A stretch of DNA of 64,000 nucleotides, taken from assembly GCA_027886175.1 (NCBI GenBank), contig JAJNNQ010000040.1:19736001-19800000 (forward strand), given 5' to 3'. Below the pieces are notes generated by a model, which worked only from the letters and a program-made list of their open reading frames with translations, ran no database searches and was not told the DNA's origin. Shown here in pieces: positions 59,201 to 64,000 of this stretch (position 1 is the first letter of the stretch; every line of letters begins with the position of its first letter). Made by a program: the position numbers and the translations under genes. The DNA comes from Phylloscopus collybita. Taxonomy: Eukaryota; Chordata; Aves; Passeriformes; Phylloscopidae.

Positions 59201-59581
59201 TATTATATTTTGCAGTAACACGGGGAGGCTGCATGACGTTTATTACAAGAAATCTTTATGGAAGCAATTCTAAATAAATAGGATGTTTTAGGATTTTTTC
59301 TTACTACTATTGTATTGAAGGAATTGCTTTCTATAAACATTGTCACTCTAACATACACATGGTTGCACAACGCCCCCACTTCCCAATTCAGTAAGTCAGA
59401 AGATGTTTTAATTCTTAGAATTCCTTCCATTCTTCTAACAGTAAGTAAAAAAAACCAACAAACCAGGTTGTTGTGTAATCTTTCAGTACCAAGCTTTATT
59501 AAAAATAGTAATCTGGTTGAGTTAAAATCTGAGTGTGGTGCTTTTTCCTTTTCTATTTTTGGGAGACCAGTTAAACCACAG

Positions 59582-59874
59582 TGTTCTGGTTTAACCCTGG
59601 TAGGCAGTTCAACCCACTCAGCAGCTTATTACCCCCTCAAAGGAGTGGGGGAAAGGACCAGAAGGGTAAACTTGGGTGGAAGTAAAGGAAGTTTAATAGG
59701 TAAAGCAAAACTTCACATGCAGGCAAAGCAAAATAATGAATTCATTCACTGCTTCCCACGGGCAGTCAGATGTTCAGCCTTCTCCAGGAAAGCAGAACCC
59801 CATCTGCATAACCATTACTCGAGAAGACAAATGCCCACTCAAACAGCTCTTCTTCTTCCCCCATCCCTTTTTGC
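59582..59874 (-). mobile_element. Avian endogenous retrovirus LTR fragment, antisense
   Basis: The sequence starts tgttctggtttaaccctggt and continues with gtttaataggtaaagcaaaa, caggcaaagcaaaataatga, attcattcactgcttccc and tctccaggaaagcag. This is the reverse complement of the R/U5 side of an LTR type common in bird genomes. On the minus strand a polyadenylation-like ATTAAA lies at the tacctattaaac segment. The homology stops near 59874, so the U3 part is missing, and no gag, pol or env sequence flanks it. It is a truncated solo LTR. A 188-codon open frame across it on the + strand is not a gene. The precise subfamily needs a repeat library. Confidence 0.75.
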
Positions 59875-62800
59875 TTTCTAGTTAAAAAGAGACACTTGGT
59901 TTCCTGCTTTGGAAACCATCACCTTTTGGTGTTAAGAAAACATCATTGACTCAAACACTGTTCTGGTCCTGTCTATTTTCCTAAGGTTTTTGTTGTTGTT
60001 CAGTAAATAATCTTCTGGAAAGTAATTAAAAATCAGTAATTAAAAGCAGTTTCTTTTCCTTCCTTTTCTTCAGTGAGAAAGACTCAATAACCACAGCAAC
60101 ACTTTGATATTGAACCCTACCTGGGTTTGCCACAGGTGTAAAGTGACAGTAGAAAAGGGGCACAGAGATGCTTCCTAAGGAGAAGATCCTTGGCAGTACA
60201 CTCTCTCCAGCTCATTACTTGCACCAGCAGTGTCCCAGCAATGGCTGCCTTGGTAAAGTTTGCAGCTGCTCTTCTAAAGAGCTATCTGAGAAGATGCTGA
60301 GGACATTGAAGCAATCAGAGGAAGCAGTGAAGCTAATTAAACACAAAATGAGGGAAAATTTTGACTCAAGGTGTGACTATTTACACACTCAGAAGAAGAT
60401 AAGCAGATAGGAGTATTTAATGTTGCATCTGCCCATAACATTTGTGCTTTAATGTCTGAAAAGCTTTAAAAAAATTATTCAAGAAAATACAGTTTAAGGA
60501 AGGCTTGGTTGCCAAGGATGCTAAGCTTGGCTTAGCTTTTGTATGAGTCTCGTCCTGTTTTGACCTGGTAGCCCTTGAATATAGAGAGCAGAGGGAATGA
60601 ATAATCTTTCTTCTCTGTCAATCCACTGTTTCTTTGAGCAGCAATGCAAGGTGCTAATTTTAGACCATCATTTGGAACAGTCAGTGAGTAAGCATATCAG
60701 TACTTATGCTATTTCCATTTGTTAGAGGTGCATGTATATCTTAAAGTAAGTTACCTGTAGACTCAGTTCATATTGGATTAGTACTGGCAGGAATGGCACT
60801 GAAATGAATATAAATTTTGTCAGGTTAAACCAAAGGAAACTAACTAATACAGTAAACAAAAAAATTGTCATTTTTGATGTAAAATGCATCGTGTGTTCTT
60901 CTCTTACAGTATTTCTTTGATGCTGAGTTTCTTCCAGATATTGTAGCAATAGAGGATATTCTGTTTCACACTTTTAAATAGTGCTTATTGCAGTTGACCA
61001 AGAGGTTACTATCTTGGTGGCATTTGAAGCCTTCATAATTTAAGTATATATGGAAATACAATCATTAATGTAAAATTCATTCTGAGTTGTCTCCTCCAGC
61101 TGGGTTGATTGGGGGTTTTTTGTGATGGTCAAGACTAGTGCTTCTCTAGTTACAGATGTATTTGCATTTATTTTGCTTGTGTTTCAGGTTCAGAGGCTGC
61201 TGTTTTAACAGCAGTGATCTCTCTTCCCCTCTTCTGAACCACAACTTGTGGTGTTTTTTCATCTCTCTAACCTAAGACACCTTGAAAGTTGTAAACAAGC
61301 ATCAGCTCTCTTTTAATGATAGTGTTTATCTGAATTATTTTGATTTTGTTACAACTATATTGGCCCAAGCTAGTTCTTCTTACTGAGAAGTTAAAACTCT
61401 CTCTGTACAGTAATTTCATTAGTGGTCTGTAAGCAGACTGTGTGTAGAACTAGACATAGTGTAGTCCAGCTGTTTACAGCCTGCAGCTGTGTAACCTGCA
61501 GCCTTGAACATAGAATAGAAATGCTATAAATTTTAGTATACTGTATATTTTAGTTTGTATGGTTTCACCTCCCTTCTAGAGTTTAGTATAGCCTTTTTTC
61601 TTTCTTTTTTCCCCTCTCTGCAGAATAGAAATCTAGTAGTAGAAATGTATAAATGAAAATAAATTGGAGTACTGCCTGTCTGTTTCAGGGTGGAAGTGGA
61701 TCACAGCTATATTGACGTAAGAGCTGTAGATGTGGCTTCCCTATGTTTCAGATACAAAAATAGTTCTTGTACCAAACTGTAAATTGCATTTGTAGAGGAG
61801 TTTGTTCCCTTTTCTTGACACTGATTCTCTAATCGCTGCCAAGTCTAGTTCTCTATGAAGATGACTGTACAGTTCTTCTTAGTTTGAAAGAAAATAAGTA
61901 TCCTGAGAGTTTGCATTTTTGTGAATTACGGATTTTTCCATTGATTCCTGTTGACCCTAGAGAATCCACATGTTTTGTGTCTTCAGTTATGTTGTGGGCA
62001 GAGCAGCAGGGCCCCATGGGTAGGTACAGGAAGCATTTAACAGAAACCTCTCATGTTTGTATTGTTTTGTCTCGTGGTAGGAGTGGAATCACTTGGGATA
62101 GTTTCTCTTGGAGAAGAAAAGTAAGATAAATGGACTCCTATGTGCAAAACCTTTTCCCTTCCGAAAGCTGTGGGACTTATGTATAGACAGAATGAAAAAG
62201 TAGTTAGCAAAAACACTTAGTTTGATGTCCAGGAGCTGAGGCAACTCAAGTTACCTGGTATGTAGACATAAGTTGTTGAACATGCAGGAGAACACTGAGG
62301 AAGCTATTCCCAAAATTTCACTTCATATCTTTCAGGCTTTTTGCAATGAAGTGCTGGAAAGGCAAATTGTCATTGTTAAATTTGCATACTGTAACTCCCG
62401 CTCCCCCTTCCTGAATTGCTGTGAGCAGCAATAAATGCTAAGAAGAAAATAAATATAGTGCTTCTATTAAGAGTGCAGTATTCTACTTATGTAGAAATTC
62501 TGACATGCGTGTTATTAAATTCCTGGAACAGTGTTTCTGTTCTCTTATGATTCTGTGTGTATCATCACAGGAAGTGTAACCCGCTTCTACTTGACTGGGT
62601 CCAGTTTGTCTTGTCAAACCAGTATGCTAAATTACCATATGAAATATGCAGGTAGTTTCACCATGGGAGTTACAATTACAATTGTAACTTCTAGTTCCTG
62701 TTGCAGATAATGACACTATAAAATCCTCTATTGCTGCATGTGATTTGAAAGCAACTCTTTCCCCTCTACCACCTCAGTCACAATATTGCATTCAGACTGG

Positions 62801-63121
62801 TAACAGGAATTTGTGACCAACTCTTGTTTAAGCAAAGCATACAAGGCAATGGAAACAGTGGCTTGCTTGCTTTGAAATTAATCACATTCACATATTAAAA
62901 AAATAACCATCCAACATATGACAGTGATTTTATCAATTCTAATTATAGAGTTGTCTTGAATTCTTTTGTGGAATGCAAAGGTTTAGGCAGGAAGTTGTTA
63001 AACTGGTGTAATACTGTGATCACTCCTTGCCTTCGTCTGCACCCATCCCCTCAGGCAAAATCTGACCATTGAAATAGTTTCCCACCATTTACAGTGTTGG
63101 TATGCTTTTTTCCTTTGTGCA

Positions 63122-63887
63122 ATTCACAGAATTGCAGAGTGGGTCAGGTTGGAAGGGACCACAGTGGGTCATATGGTCTGACCTCCCAACTCAAGCAGGG
63201 TCATCCTAGAGCACATGGTACCGGATTGTGTCCAGATGGTTGTTGGCTATCTCCAGTGAGGAAAATTCCACAGCCTCTCTGGGCAATCTGGGCAACCTGT
63301 TCCAGTGCACGGTCACTCACATAGTAAAGAAATTCTACCTGATGGTCAGGTGGAACTTCCTGTGCATCAGTTTCTGTCTGTTGCTCCTTGTCCTATTGCT
63401 TGGCACCACCGAACAGAGCCTGGACCCGTCCTCTTGACAGCCTCCCTTCAGATGCTGACAGACATTGATGAGGTCCCCTCAGTTGTCTCTTCTCAAGGCT
63501 GAACAGGCCCAGCTCCCTCAGCCTTTCCTCATAAGAGAGATGCTCCAGTCCCTTAATCAGCTTTGTAGCCGTCCTTTGGATCTGCTCCAAGGGCTCCATG
63601 TCTCTCTTATGCTGAAGAGCCCAGACAGCTCTCCAGATGAGGCCTCACCAGGGCTGAGCAGAGGAGCAGGATCACCTCCCTCAACCTGCTGGCAGTGCTG
63701 TTCCTAATGCAGGCCAGGACACCTTTGGCCTTCTTGGCCACTCACTGCTGGCTCGTGGACAGCTTGTTGTCCACCAGGACCTCAGGTCCTTCTCTGCAGA
63801 GCTGCTTCCCAGCTGGTCAGTCCCTGGCCTCTGCTGGTGCCTGGGGTTGTTCTTCCCCAGAACTCTGCACTACCTTTGTTTTCATTT
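63122..63887 (-). mobile_element. CR1 LINE, truncated 3' end, antisense
   Basis: The left edge has the usual antisense CR1 3' end (cacagaattgcagagtgggt, then ggttggaagggacc). It continues through typical CR1 wording such as ctctgggcaa, gttccagtgc, ggtggaacttcctgtgcatc and gtccaccaggacc. On the minus strand, 63470-63599 still reads as the C-terminal end of the CR1 ORF2 polyprotein ([19 protein letters not shown]). The frame then breaks, so the copy is dead. It is 5'-truncated near 63887, as is normal for CR1 insertions. It is moderately diverged. CR1 is the dominant LINE of birds and is a main reason for calling this avian DNA. Confidence 0.93.
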
Positions 63888-64000
63888 GACTTCTTATTTC
63901 ATTGAGGTACCCTTGTGGTCTAGTTTGGCGCTGACAGTATAAAGAATGTTTTGCTGATGATGACAATATTGTCTACAGTCCTGTGAGCATTTCTGCTAAC

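Larger units (their letters stand above)
56217..64000 (+). other. SNX9: SNX9 intron 4 (5' part, at least 7.8 kb)
   Basis: It opens with gtatgt at 56217; no acceptor followed by recognisable linker, PX or BAR coding sequence was seen before the window ends. It contains an isolated CpG-rich stretch (58617-58715), an antisense LTR fragment (59582-59874) and an antisense CR1 end (63122-63887). The remaining sequence is AT-rich and looks non-coding. Confidence 0.75.

Noticed and set aside
59315..59881. 188-codon + strand open frame
   Set aside because: Most of it lies in an antisense LTR fragment; no recognisable domain.
63094..63889. Several open frames near the window end
   Set aside because: They lie in an antisense CR1 LINE. 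The only meaningful coding trace is a broken CR1 ORF2 C-terminus on the minus strand.

Overview
This window is vertebrate nuclear DNA, most likely from a bird. It is AT-rich and CpG-poor, has long non-coding stretches, and uses GT-AG introns. The repeats point to Aves: a clear antisense CR1 LINE end at 63.1-63.9 kb, a sense CR1 3' tail at 46.1 kb, an older antisense CR1 copy near 3.9-4.3 kb, and an antisense LTR fragment of an avian endogenous-retrovirus type at 59.6-59.9 kb. There are no mammalian Alu or L1 elements. The species cannot be fixed from the sequence alone.

One protein-coding gene is recognisable: the 5' part of SNX9 (sorting nexin 9), on the + strand. A CpG-island promoter (about 33.77-34.93 kb) surrounds coding exon 1, which holds only the first four codons (34398-34409). 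After a 17.9-kb intron come exon 2 (52348-52434), exon 3 (54850-54924) and exon 4 (56094-56216). All splice junctions are phase 0 with canonical signals. Together they encode residues 1-99: the complete N-terminal SH3 domain and the start of the low-complexity linker. The window ends inside intron 4, so the rest of the linker and the PX and BAR domains lie downstream.

The first 33.7 kb is upstream intergenic DNA with no convincing gene. It holds microsatellites (GATA/CA, TTTG, ATA, GAA), an old CR1 copy, MIR-like SINE remnants, a GC- and CpG-rich block at 13.8-14.5 kb, and a minus-strand open frame at 7.37-7.75 kb that looks protein-like but matches nothing I recognise. In vertebrate synteny ZDHHC14 is the expected upstream neighbour; I could not see any of its exons here.

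I found no RNA gene, CRISPR array, operon or novel multi-gene system. The items most worth checking are the orphan CpG-rich block, the unidentified minus-strand frame, a 20-bp perfect palindrome made of nuclear-receptor half-sites (25864-25883), a CpG/CG-alternating cluster inside SNX9 intron 4 (58.6-58.7 kb), and a tandem duplication 60 bp before the exon 3 acceptor.
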